From contig DASZFP010000107.1 of NCBI GenBank assembly GCA_035939615.1, positions 1-24,912 of the forward strand: a stretch of DNA of 24,912 nucleotides. The letters run 5' to 3'. This document shows positions 7,885 through 14,859 of the stretch, piece after piece. Numbering within the stretch: the first letter of the stretch is position 1; the number at the start of each line of letters is the position of its first letter. The translations under genes were made by a program, and so were the position numbers. Source of the DNA: VBCK01 sp035939615 (GTDB taxonomy: Bacteria; Pseudomonadota; Gammaproteobacteria; Burkholderiales; Burkholderiaceae_F). The notes under the pieces were generated by a model that saw only the letters and a program-made list of their open reading frames with translations, did no database searches and was not told the origin of the DNA.

Positions 7885-8469
7885 TTACGCCTCCTCGGCC
7901 TTCCCGAATCCTTGCCAGCGCGGTGCGATCGAATGCTCGATGCCGAACAGATCCAGCACGCGTGCGAGCGTGCCGTCGACCAGCGCTTCGATCGACGCCG
8001 GACGAAGATAAAACGCCGGTACCGGAGGAAATACCACACCGCCCATCAGGGTCACGGCTTCCATTGCGCGGATGTGCGCCAGGTTCAGCGGCGCTTCGCG
8101 CACCAGCAACACCAGGCGGCGGCGCTCTTTAAGGCACACGTCGGCGGCCCGCCCGATCAGGTTATCGCCGAATCCGTGTGCGACCGCAGCCAGCGTCTTG
8201 ACCGAGCACGGCGCGATCACCATCCCGTCGGAGGAAAAAGAACCCGAGGAGATGCTGGCGCCCAGATCCGTGACCGGATGAACGACGTCCGCGAGCTCCT
8301 CGACCGCGCCGCGGCGCAGCCCCAGCTCGTGATGGGCGTTCAGCACGCCCGCCGAGGACAGCACCAGGTGTGTTTCGACCCCTGCCTGCCGCAGATGCGT
8401 CAGCAGGCGCGTTCCATAGATCGCGCCCGAGGCGCCGGTGATGGCGACGATCAGGCGGCGCGCGGCCAC
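7885..8469 (-). CDS. ubiX: Flavin prenyltransferase UbiX
   Basis: 194 residues, typical for the family. UbiX joins a dimethylallyl group to FMN to make prenyl-FMN, the cofactor of the UbiD decarboxylase in ubiquinone synthesis. Visible features are the N-terminal ITGASGAIYG nucleotide-binding loop (10-19), LVLSSAG, the central MVIAPCSVKTLAAVAHG block, DNLIGRAADV, LLVREAPLN and a C-terminal GGVVFPPVPAFY. The start at 8469 is a GTG that begins 7 bp after the grxD stop, which indicates translation from the same message. No ubiD is in the window. Confidence 0.95.
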   Translation of the reverse strand: MAARRLIVAITGASGAIYGTRLLTHLRQAGVETHLVLSSAGVLNAHHELGLRRGAVEELADVVHPVTDLGASISSGSFSSDGMVIAPCSVKTLAAVAHGFGDNLIGRAADVCLKERRRLVLLVREAPLNLAHIRAMEAVTLMGGVVFPPVPAFYLRPASIEALVDGTLARVLDLFGIEHSIAPRWQGFGKAEEA

Positions 8470-8475
8470 ATCGGC

Positions 8476-8805
8476 TCAGACAACCTGCGCCTGCTTCAAC
8501 AGCTCCTGCAGCTCGCCGCTTTGAAACATCTCCGTCAGAATGTCGGAGCCGCCCACGAACTGGCCCTTGACGTACAACTGCGGAATCGTCGGCCAGTTGG
8601 CGAACTCCTTCACGCTCTGACGAACATCATCGTCGTCCAGAACGTTCACGGTCACCAGATTCTTAACTCCGCACGACTTCAGGATCTGGACTGCGCGACC
8701 TGAAAAGCCACACTGGGGAAATTGTGACGTCCCCTTCATGAACAGCACGACCTCGTTGCCCGTGACGGTTTCTTCGATGAATTGTCTGGCATCCATTGTC
8801 TTCAT
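8476..8805 (-). CDS. grxD: Monothiol glutaredoxin, Grx4/GrxD type
   Basis: 109 residues. It has the monothiol active site CGFS (32-35) preceded by KGTSQFP, then the cis-Pro region WPTIPQLYV and the glutathione-binding GGSDI. CGFS glutaredoxins bind [2Fe-2S] clusters with glutathione and take part in iron-sulfur cluster transfer in the cytoplasm. A second ATG at 8796, three codons in, is equally possible as start. It lies just upstream of ubiX. The hemA-prfA-prmC-grxD-ubiX order is one I recall from betaproteobacteria, but here a 507-bp segment with a plus-strand ORF and hairpins separates grxD from prmC. Confidence 0.95.
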   Translation of the reverse strand: MKTMDARQFIEETVTGNEVVLFMKGTSQFPQCGFSGRAVQILKSCGVKNLVTVNVLDDDDVRQSVKEFANWPTIPQLYVKGQFVGGSDILTEMFQSGELQELLKQAQVV

Positions 8806-8930
8806 CCGGTTCCGACGCTAATTACCTGAACCAAGTGTATGAATAGGGGATGCGCGCGTCAAACAGGGAAACACCCCGTCGGCACGTGACTTGAAAACTT
8901 GAGTCCCGCCAATTCATGAAGAAAGGGGAC

Positions 8931-8957
8931 GCCGGGCGCGATGCTCGCGGCCCCGGC
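8931..8957. repeat. Strong nested hairpin upstream of small ORF
   Basis: Outer arms GCCGGG (8931-8936) and CCCGGC (8952-8957) and inner arms CGCGA (8937-8941) and TCGCG (8945-8949) enclose a TGC loop. The layout resembles the hairpins at 9249-9357, one of which also has a TGC loop. There is no T-run on either strand. It lies upstream of grxD on the minus strand and of the small plus-strand ORF at 9001. Confidence 0.4.
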
Positions 8958-9000
8958 TAAGGTAGTCCGACGCAACAATGGCATGGCTTAGGAGATGGTC

Positions 9001-9150
9001 ATGACGCGTTCGGATGTCAAGAAACTCGCTTGGACGCTACGGCTGATCGGTTTCGGTCTGCTGGGAGGCGCTGTCACGTTGATGGTTCTGGGTGCCGAGC
9101 GCACGTCGGCCGCGCCCGCCTCGTCTGCGCCGGTGCAACTCGTCAGGTAA
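9001..9150 (+). CDS. Small single-pass membrane protein, unknown function
   Basis: A 49-residue ORF with ATG at 9001 and AGGAG six bases upstream (8990-8994). It has a positively charged N-terminus (MTRSDVKK), one hydrophobic segment at about residues 14-32 with a GFGLLGG core, and an Ala/Ser-rich tail ending in VQLVR. This fits a single membrane helix with the N-terminus inside. It is oriented against the flanking prmC and grxD, so it would have its own promoter in 8806-9000, where I could not identify a clear one. The ribosome binding site and helix support a real gene; no homology is recognised. Confidence 0.55.
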   Translation: MTRSDVKKLAWTLRLIGFGLLGGAVTLMVLGAERTSAAPASSAPVQLVR

Positions 9151-9248
9151 CGGCTTCTTCTTCGCCATCGGTTTTTGCCTCCGCGCGCGGGCGTTGCGAA
9201 GAAGTGCGGGAGGGGGAGGGGCACGCCCCGAACCCTCCCGCGCGCGCA

Positions 9249-9357
9249 CCCTCCTTCGCTCGCTGCGCGAGCTACGGAGGGCGGGCCCTCCTGAGCCTGC
9301 TCGCTGCGCGAGCTACGGGCAGGCTCGCCCGCCGAAGCCCAAAGGGCGAAGGCGGGC
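9249..9357. repeat. Three consecutive nested hairpins (REP-like), overlapping prmC 3' end
   Basis: Hairpin 1 (9249-9281) has outer arms CCCTCC/GGAGGG, a TTC-against-TAC bulge, inner arms GCTCGC/GCGAGC and a TGC loop. Hairpin 2 (9293-9326) has outer arms GAGCCTGC/GCAGGCTC and inner arms TCGC/GCGA with the same TGC loop. Hairpin 3 (9327-9357) has outer arms GCCCGCC/GGCGGGC, a GAA-against-GAA bulge, inner arms GCCC/GGGC and an AAA loop. Hairpins 1 and 2 share the 16-base word CGCTGCGCGAGCTACG. Part of hairpin 2 and all of hairpin 3 lie inside prmC and encode its last residues. The element may be a mobile REP-type repeat, an mRNA-stabilising structure or a terminator for prmC. Confidence 0.7.
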
Positions 9358-10179
9358 CAGACACACCCGTTCGAGGCCGGCCAGATCGGTCAGGGTTCGA
9401 ACTGACACAAACCCGCTTTGCCGGGCCAGCTCCCGAACCGCGGGGCCCTGGTCGTAGCCGTGTTCGACCAGCAGCGCGCCGTCTGGCGCCAGATGGGCCG
9501 GGGCCTGCTGGACGATCGCCCGCAGGCAGGCAAGGCCGTCGCCCTCGTCGGTCAGCGCGGCGCGAGGCTCGTAGCCGAGCTCGGTCAGGTGAGGGTCCGC
9601 GGCCGCCACATACGGCGGGTTGGACACGATCAGGTCGAACGGTCCAGGCGCCGGCGCATACCAGCTCCCGAGCAGCAATTCCACGCCAGCGCCCAGCCGG
9701 CGGGCGTTGCTGCGCGCGACGTTCAACGCCGCCTCGGACCGCTCCGTGGCCGCCACGCGCGCATCGGGCCGCTCCAGGGCGAGCGTGATGGCAATGCAAC
9801 CCGACCCGGTGCCCAGTTCGAGCACACGCGGGCCGGTTAAATCCCTCATCCGGCGCAGGGCCGCCTCGACCAGAGACTCGGTCTCGGGCCGGGGAATCAG
9901 GACCGAGCGGTCCACCTGGAAACTACGCCCGAAAAACTCGCGCTGCCCGGCCAGGTAAGCCATCGGCTCGCCGGCGCGCCGCCGCGCGCACAGGCGTCCG
10001 AAGCGTTCGGTCGCTGCCGCGCTGACCGGGCGCTGCGGATCGGCGATCAACGATTCGCGCGTGCAATCCAGCGCCAGCGCGAGCAGCGAGCGCGCCTCGG
10101 AGGCGGGGATGCCGCACGAGGCGAGCAGACCAGCGGCCACCGCCGGGTCGAGGGCGGCAGGGCGCTGCGGGCCGCTCAC
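9313..10179 (-). CDS. prmC: Release factor glutamine methyltransferase PrmC
   Basis: 288 residues. PrmC methylates the Gln of the GGQ motif in release factors RF1 and RF2. The N-terminal helical domain is followed by PRPET (96-100), the S-adenosylmethionine loop ELGTGSG (121-127) and the catalytic NPPY (187-190). The start is a GTG at 10179 whose last two bases are shared with the prfA TGA stop, so translation is coupled to the gene for its substrate. A longer in-frame extension to 10491 overlaps prfA and is rejected. The last residues, about RPLGFGGRACP, are encoded by the hairpin repeats at 9293-9357 and look like an added tail caused by repeat insertion over the old stop. Confidence 0.95.
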   Translation of the reverse strand: MSGPQRPAALDPAVAAGLLASCGIPASEARSLLALALDCTRESLIADPQRPVSAAATERFGRLCARRRAGEPMAYLAGQREFFGRSFQVDRSVLIPRPETESLVEAALRRMRDLTGPRVLELGTGSGCIAITLALERPDARVAATERSEAALNVARSNARRLGAGVELLLGSWYAPAPGPFDLIVSNPPYVAAADPHLTELGYEPRAALTDEGDGLACLRAIVQQAPAHLAPDGALLVEHGYDQGPAVRELARQSGFVSVRTLTDLAGLERVCLARLRPLGFGGRACP

Positions 10180-11258
10180 GTCGAGTCTGCCAGCGCTGCC
10201 AGCAGCTCGGCCTGGTGTTCTGCGGTCAAGGCGCCGGTCAGCTCGTCGAGGTCGCCGTCCAGGATCTGCTCGAGCTTGTACAGCGTCAGGTTGATCCGGT
10301 GGTCGGTCACGCGGCCCTGCGGGAAGTTGTAGGTGCGGATTCGACCGGAGCGGTCGCCGCTGCCGATCAGCGAGCGCCGCTCGCTGGCTTCCTTTTCGCG
10401 CTGGTCGCGCTGCTGCTGGTCCTTCAGGCGCGCCGCCAGCACCTTCAGCGCACGCTCGCGGTTCTTGTGCTGCGAGCGGTCGTCCTGGCATTCGACCACG
10501 ATTCCGGTGGCGAGGTGCGTGATCCGTACCGCCGACTCGGTCTTGTTCACGTGCTGTCCGCCGGCACCCGAGGCGCGGAACACGTCGATGCGCACTTCCG
10601 ACGGATCGATCGTCACATCGTCGATCTCGTCGGGCTCGGGCAGCACGGCCACCGTGCAGGCCGAGGTGTGGATCCTTCCCTGCGCTTCGGTCTCGGGCAC
10701 CCGCTGAACGCGATGTCCGCCCGATTCGAACTTCAGCCGGCTGTAGGCACCCTTGCCAACGACGCGAACGATGACCTCCTTGAAACCGCCCAGGTCCGAG
10801 GCGCTGTGCGAGATCATCTCGGTCTGCCAGCGCCGCCGCTCGGCGTATCGCATGTACATCCGCAGCAGTTCGGCCGCGAACAGGGCCGATTCCTCCCCGC
10901 CTGTGCCGGCGCGGATCTCCAGGAAGATGTTGCGCTCGTCGTTCGGGTCGACCGGCAGCAGCAGGCGCTGAAGGTCCGCCTCCAGCGTCTCCAGCCGCCG
11001 CCGTACGGCGCCCGACTCCTCTTCGGCCAGCGTGCGCATTTCCGGGTCGCCGATCAACTCCTGCGCGGCCAGCAGGTCGGCCTGCGCCCGCGCGTATTCG
11101 TGATAGCGCTGCACCACCGGTTCGATCTCGGCTCGTTCGCGCGACAGACGGCGCAACTGATCCAGGTCGCGCGCCGCATCCGGCTGTGCGAGCGCGGTGT
11201 CGATCTCCTGCAGACGGCGTGCCAGCTGCGCGAGCTTGGCCCGCATCGAATCGTTCAC
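10176..11258 (-). CDS. prfA: Peptide chain release factor 1 (RF1)
   Basis: 360 residues, the family's standard length. RF1 ends translation at UAA and UAG codons. The stop-codon recognition tripeptide is PET (188-190) in the context RVPETEAQGRIHTSAC, where E. coli has PAT. The peptidyl-hydrolysis motif GGQ is at 233-235 in GAGGQHVNKTESAVRITH. The start is a GTG at 11258 with GAGG upstream; an ATG five codons in is an alternative. It overlaps prmC by the GTGA junction. A 146-bp gap with hairpins separates it from hemA. Confidence 0.96.
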   Translation of the reverse strand: MNDSMRAKLAQLARRLQEIDTALAQPDAARDLDQLRRLSRERAEIEPVVQRYHEYARAQADLLAAQELIGDPEMRTLAEEESGAVRRRLETLEADLQRLLLPVDPNDERNIFLEIRAGTGGEESALFAAELLRMYMRYAERRRWQTEMISHSASDLGGFKEVIVRVVGKGAYSRLKFESGGHRVQRVPETEAQGRIHTSACTVAVLPEPDEIDDVTIDPSEVRIDVFRASGAGGQHVNKTESAVRITHLATGIVVECQDDRSQHKNRERALKVLAARLKDQQQRDQREKEASERRSLIGSGDRSGRIRTYNFPQGRVTDHRINLTLYKLEQILDGDLDELTGALTAEHQAELLAALADST

Positions 11259-11286
11259 CGGCGCTACCTCAAGGAGACGCCTGGAG

Positions 11287-11303
11287 CTTCGATGTCATCG
11301 AAG
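11287..11303. repeat. Perfect 8-bp palindrome upstream of prfA
   Basis: Arms CTTCGATG and CATCGAAG are separated by a single T. On the minus strand this lies 29-45 bases upstream of the prfA start. It may be a protein-binding site rather than a hairpin, because a one-base loop is sterically poor. Confidence 0.35.
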
Positions 11304-11331
11304 CGGTTGCGGGAAAAGCGGGAGGAAGGGA

Positions 11332-11358
11332 ACGAGGGGGCTGGGCTGGCCCCCTCGT
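11332..11358 (-). terminator. Stem-loop between hemA and prfA, possible terminator or attenuator
   Basis: A perfect 10-bp stem, ACGAGGGGGC (11332-11341) against GCCCCCTCGT (11349-11358), has a 7-base loop. Read on the minus strand it comes 47 bases after the hemA stop and is followed by a pyrimidine-rich run (TCCCTTCCTCCC) rather than a pure U-tract. It could reduce read-through from hemA into prfA. Confidence 0.45.
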
Positions 11359-11404
11359 GCTCCCCCAGCCGACGTAAGAGGGCGCACAAGGGACGCTGCC
11401 ACAG

Positions 11405-12691
11405 CTAATCGTGCGGCTGGTAAAAGCGCGCCAGCAGTTCGATCTGCTTGCGGCGCTCGTCGTCCGGAGCCGAGGCGGCGTCGTTCAGCAGCGAGATCGG
11501 CGCGTGCAGGAACTTGTTGGTGAGGGCGTGGGACAGCTGATCGAGCACGGCCTCCGGCGCGGTTCCACGCGCCAGCAGGCGGCGCGCGCGATCCAGCTCG
11601 CGAGTGCGCAGCTCATCGGCGCGATTGCGCAGCTCGCGGATTACCGGCACGGTGGCGCGGCCGCTCAGCCATGCTTCGAAGTCGCGCACGCGCGATTCAA
11701 TGATCGCTTCGGCCTGGGCCACTGCTGCCTGGCGCGATTCGGTCGCGACCTGCACCATGTGCCCCAGATCGTCGATCGTGTACAGGTACACGTCCTGCAG
11801 CCTGGCCACCTCCGGCTCGACGTCGCGCGGCACCGCCAGATCGATCATGACGATCGGCCGATGGCGCCGAGCGCGCACTGCGCGTTCGACCATTCCCAGT
11901 CCGATGATCGGCAACGAACTGGCCGTGCACGACACCACCACGTCGAACCGCACCAGCGCATCGGGCAGGTCACTCAAGCGCATCGCCTGACCGTGCAGCC
12001 GCGTGGCCAGCGCGTGGGCTCGCTCGAGCGTGCGATTGGCCACCGTGATCGATCGGGGGCGGCGCGCCGCAAAATGGGTTGCAGCCAGCTCGATCATCTC
12101 GCCGGCGCCGACGAACAGCAGGTGGCTCTGTTCGAGCTGGCCGAACAGCCGCTCGCTCATTCGCACGGCGGCGGCGGCCATCGACACCGAGTGCGCGCCG
12201 ATCTCGGTGCTGGAACGCACCTCCTTGGCCACCGCGAAGGTGCGCTGGAACAGGTGATTGAGCAGCAGGCCCAGCCCGCCGGCCTGGCGCGCCAGGCGCT
12301 CGGCCTGCTTCATCTGCCCCAGGATCTGCGGCTCGCCGAGCACCATCGAATCCAGTCCACTGGCGACCCGGAATGCGTGCCGCACCGCTTCGGTATGCGG
12401 AAGAACGTAGGAGGAGCGCCGCAGGTCGTGCGGATCGACGCCCTTTTCGTGCGCGATGAAGTCGGCCAGCGCTGCGCCGGCTTCGTGCGGCTCATCCACG
12501 GCGCAGTACAGCTCGGTGCGGTTGCAGGTCGATACGATCGCCGCCTCGCTCAGCGCGCTGCTGCGCCGCGAGCTCAGGCGCTCGCGCAGTCGAGCGATGG
12601 CGCCGCCGACTTCGTCGGGCACGAAGGTGACGCGCTCCCTCAGCGGCAGCGGCGCGCTCTGGTGGTTCAGCCCCAGCGCGACCAGCTGCAT
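11405..12691 (-). CDS. hemA: Glutamyl-tRNA reductase
   Basis: 428 residues from the ATG at 12691. It reduces glutamyl-tRNA(Glu) to glutamate-1-semialdehyde, the first committed step of C5-pathway heme synthesis. The N-terminal LGLNHQSAPLPLRE, the catalytic Cys56 in STCNRTELY, SGLDSMVLGEPQILGQ (111-126), the NADPH-binding VGAGEM (194-199) and a C-terminal helical dimerisation region are all present. Upstream in-frame codons to 12778 (TTG) add residues without family similarity. An AGGAG on the minus strand lies about 21 bases before the ATG, so a start slightly upstream at a TTG cannot be excluded. It is divergent from the Fur-linked iron locus at 12918. Confidence 0.96.
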   Translation of the reverse strand: MQLVALGLNHQSAPLPLRERVTFVPDEVGGAIARLRERLSSRRSSALSEAAIVSTCNRTELYCAVDEPHEAGAALADFIAHEKGVDPHDLRRSSYVLPHTEAVRHAFRVASGLDSMVLGEPQILGQMKQAERLARQAGGLGLLLNHLFQRTFAVAKEVRSSTEIGAHSVSMAAAAVRMSERLFGQLEQSHLLFVGAGEMIELAATHFAARRPRSITVANRTLERAHALATRLHGQAMRLSDLPDALVRFDVVVSCTASSLPIIGLGMVERAVRARRHRPIVMIDLAVPRDVEPEVARLQDVYLYTIDDLGHMVQVATESRQAAVAQAEAIIESRVRDFEAWLSGRATVPVIRELRNRADELRTRELDRARRLLARGTAPEAVLDQLSHALTNKFLHAPISLLNDAASAPDDERRKQIELLARFYQPHD

Positions 12692-12859
12692 CTCGGACAA
12701 TTCGATCGCGGTCTCCTGTAAGTGCTTGATTGAGAAGTATAGAGAAGGCCGATCCGAGAAGAGCCTGACAAAGCGCAACCAGGGCCGGCTGGCGGGCTGC
12801 TATATGGACGACGAACTAGCCCCAAGGGGGGAGCGCGCTGCCGCACTCCATGAGCGGAC

Positions 12860-12907
12860 TATCATTTGCAAATAGAAATGAGAAGCGTTATCATTTGCAT
12901 ATAGAGA
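12860..12907 (+). promoter_or_regulatory. Fur box and overlapping sigma70-type promoter for the cupredoxin-FTR1 genes
   Basis: TGAGAAGCGTTATCA (12879-12893) matches the 7-1-7 Fur consensus TGATAAT-N-ATTATCA at 11 of 14 positions. A candidate promoter overlaps it: -35 TTGCAA (12866-12871), a 17-base spacer and -10 TATCAT (12889-12894). Fur bound here would cover the spacer and -10 region. Two near-identical 19-base direct repeats starting TATCATTTGC lie at 12860-12878 and 12889-12907, and TGCAAAT (12867-12873) pairs with ATTTGCA (12893-12899), so more than one Fur dimer may bind. The site is in the 226-bp gap between hemA and the cupredoxin gene, next to the latter. Confidence 0.72.
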
Positions 12908-12917
12908 AACTACGTAT

Positions 12918-13232
12918 ATGAAACAGCTATTTATGCTGCTGTCGCTGTCCAGCCCGGTTCTGGCTGCGGACCCGGAGTTCGCGATCCAGTTGCGGCAGCA
13001 CCGCTTTACTCCAACGGAGATCCGGGTCCCGGCGGGGGTCAAGGTCAAGCTGGTGATCGACAACCAGGATGGCTCGGCCGAGGAGTTCGACAGCTTTGCC
13101 CTGAACCGGGAGAAGATCATATTTCCCAACTCCAAAGGCATCGTGTTCATCGGCCCGCTGAAGCCGGGCCGGTACGAGTTCATCGGTGAATTCAACCGGA
13201 GCACCGCCAGTGGCGTCGTCATTGCCGAATGA
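12918..13232 (+). CDS. Secreted cupredoxin-domain protein upstream of FTR1
   Basis: 104 residues. A signal peptide ends at SSPVLA (residue 16), followed by one cupredoxin-fold domain. It clearly resembles the protein at 1133-1480: both have HRF-P-EI-V-AG, AEEF, EK-I and PGRY-F-GEF, and both end in VIAE. As there, the usual Cys-His-Met copper loop is absent and acidic residues (AEEFD) replace the first His ligand region, so iron or a non-classical metal site is more likely. It is the first gene behind the Fur-box candidate and precedes the FTR1 permease by 66 bp, which indicates a periplasmic partner in iron uptake. Confidence 0.87.
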   Translation: MKQLFMLLSLSSPVLAADPEFAIQLRQHRFTPTEIRVPAGVKVKLVIDNQDGSAEEFDSFALNREKIIFPNSKGIVFIGPLKPGRYEFIGEFNRSTASGVVIAE

Positions 13233-13298
13233 GGCTGCACCTCGGCCGTGCCGGGGTGCGCCCGGGTCGAAATCGAACTGTTGACGGGATCGCAGCCC

Positions 13299-14111
13299 AT
13301 GTTTGCAGCCGCCTTGGTCGTGTTTCGAGAATCGCTGGAAGCGGCGCTCGTGATCGGGATCGTCGCTGCGGCCACGCGTCCGATTGCTCGTCGCGGCTGG
13401 TGGATCGCGCTGGGGGTGGCGGCCGGCGTGGCCGGGGCGGTCGGCGTGGCGGCCGTTGCCGAGTCGATCTCGCAGATGGCCGGCGGGTCCGGCCAGGAAG
13501 TGTTCACGGCGGTGGTGCTGGCGCTGGCGGTTGCCATGCTCGCCTGGCACAACGTCTGGATGGCGAGCCACGGGCGACAGATGGCCACGCAGGCGCGCGA
13601 ACTGGGCCAGTCGGCCGCGCGGGGCGAGATTGCGCTCACGGCGATCGTCACCGCGGTCGCGCTGACCGTGCTGCGCGAAGGATCCGAAACGGTGCTGTTC
13701 CTGATCGGCATCGCGTCGTCCGCCAACTCTTCGCGAGCTGCGCTGACGATCGGCAGCCTGCTGGGCTTTGCCGCGGGCGGCGCCTCCGGCGTGCTGATTT
13801 ACGCCGGATTGCTGCGCGTGCCGGTGAGCCGCCTGTTCGTCGTGACCGGCTGGTTGATTCTGCTGCTGGCGGCCGGCATGGCCGGACAGTTCGCCCGCGT
13901 GCTGATCCAGGCCGACGTGTTGCCGGCGCTGGCCTCGCCGATTTGGGATACGTCTTCCTGGATGCCGGATGACTCGGTGCTTGGCACCTTGCTGCGCGCA
14001 CTGCTCGGTTATCAGGCCCAGCCGAGTGCCACCCAGGTCCTGTTCTACTTCGCGGCGCTGGTGCTGATCCTCGCCGCGATGCGGCGGGCCCAAACGCGTC
14101 GCACCGCCTGA
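13299..14111 (+). CDS. FTR1-family iron permease
   Basis: 270 residues from the ATG at 13299; an earlier in-frame start at 13248 adds hydrophilic residues and is not favoured. It is a multi-pass inner membrane protein with two R-E-x-x-E iron-binding motifs: RESLE (10-14) in the first helix and REGSE (126-130) in the fourth or so. This pair defines FTR1/EfeU permeases, which carry ferric iron after oxidation of ferrous iron at the membrane. It lies between the cupredoxin gene and an outer-membrane-like protein gene, under the probable Fur promoter at 12860-12907. No full-length efeO is present in this locus, so the cupredoxin may take its place. Confidence 0.93.
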   Translation: MFAAALVVFRESLEAALVIGIVAAATRPIARRGWWIALGVAAGVAGAVGVAAVAESISQMAGGSGQEVFTAVVLALAVAMLAWHNVWMASHGRQMATQARELGQSAARGEIALTAIVTAVALTVLREGSETVLFLIGIASSANSSRAALTIGSLLGFAAGGASGVLIYAGLLRVPVSRLFVVTGWLILLLAAGMAGQFARVLIQADVLPALASPIWDTSSWMPDDSVLGTLLRALLGYQAQPSATQVLFYFAALVLILAAMRRAQTRRTA

Positions 14112-14121
14112 CGACCCGATC

Positions 14122-14859
14122 GTGCGACTGCGTGCAGCCGTCGCCGCCGCGGTCGTGCTTGCCCTGGAACCGGCCGCGCGCGCGGCCGAACCGTCCGACT
14201 ACGTTTTGCTGCCCGGCGTCGTGTACGGGGAGCGCGCCATCGACATCAAGGCGGGCAGCTTCTCCGGACCCGGGCCCCGCAACAGCGCCGGCAGCATCGC
14301 GTTCGAGTACTCGCCGACCAGCTACTGGGTCACCGAGCTGTACAGCGCCTTCGCCCGCTGCTGCGGCATGGGCACCCGTTTCGACGCGATCGAGTGGGAG
14401 AACCGCTTTCAGCTGACCGAGCCGGGCGAGTACGCGATCGACTGGGGCAGCGTGATCGAGGTCGAAAAACCGCACGCCGCCGGCTCGGGCTGGAACCTGA
14501 CGCTGGGACCGTTGATGCAGGGCGAGATCGCGGACCGGTTTCAATGGAACTTCAACCCGCTGCTGTCCCGCAACCTGGGCGGGCCGACGGGTGCGACGAC
14601 CGACGTCGCCTACCAGATGCAGGTGAAGTACCGCTACCGCCAATCGTTCGAGTTCGGCGCGCAGGGCCTCGGCGACCTGGGTCCGTGGTACCACTGGTCG
14701 GCCCTGCAGCAGCAGACGCACCGGTTGGGTCCGGCCGTTTTCGGCAGGGTTCCACTGGGCGGGCGGCGCGTGCTCTACTACAACGCCGGCTGGCTGTTCG
14801 GGCTGGTCCGTGGCGCGCCGTCCGACACGGTGCGCGCGCAGTTCGAACTTGAATTCTGA
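14122..14859 (+). CDS. Predicted outer-membrane or periplasmic protein linked to FTR1, function unknown
   Basis: 245 residues from a GTG 10 bp after the FTR1 stop. A signal peptide ends near AARA (residue 21). The mature part has many short alternating stretches such as SIAFEYSPTSYWVTELYSAF, YAIDWGSVIEVE and YQMQVKYRYRQSFEFGAQG, and ends in FELEF with a C-terminal Phe. This is the pattern of outer-membrane beta-barrels, whose last strand usually ends in Phe. The close spacing suggests cotranscription with FTR1, so a role in iron passage or sensing at the outer membrane is possible. No known family is recognised. Confidence 0.75.
   Translation: MRLRAAVAAAVVLALEPAARAAEPSDYVLLPGVVYGERAIDIKAGSFSGPGPRNSAGSIAFEYSPTSYWVTELYSAFARCCGMGTRFDAIEWENRFQLTEPGEYAIDWGSVIEVEKPHAAGSGWNLTLGPLMQGEIADRFQWNFNPLLSRNLGGPTGATTDVAYQMQVKYRYRQSFEFGAQGLGDLGPWYHWSALQQQTHRLGPAVFGRVPLGGRRVLYYNAGWLFGLVRGAPSDTVRAQFELEF

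Noticed and set aside
9030..9799. ORFs of more than 170 codons on either strand around the prmC 3' end
   Set aside because: They are Arg/Pro/Ala-rich shadows of prmC and the hairpin repeats, with no start signals or family features.
10180..10491. N-terminal extension of PrmC into prfA
   Set aside because: It would overlap prfA by more than 300 bp with unrelated residues. The GTG at 10179 overlapping the prfA stop gives a standard-length PrmC.
12927..14721. Long minus-strand ORFs opposite the cupredoxin, FTR1 and outer-membrane-like genes
   Set aside because: They lack recognisable motifs, while the plus strand has RExxE motifs, signal peptides and a promoter with a Fur box.
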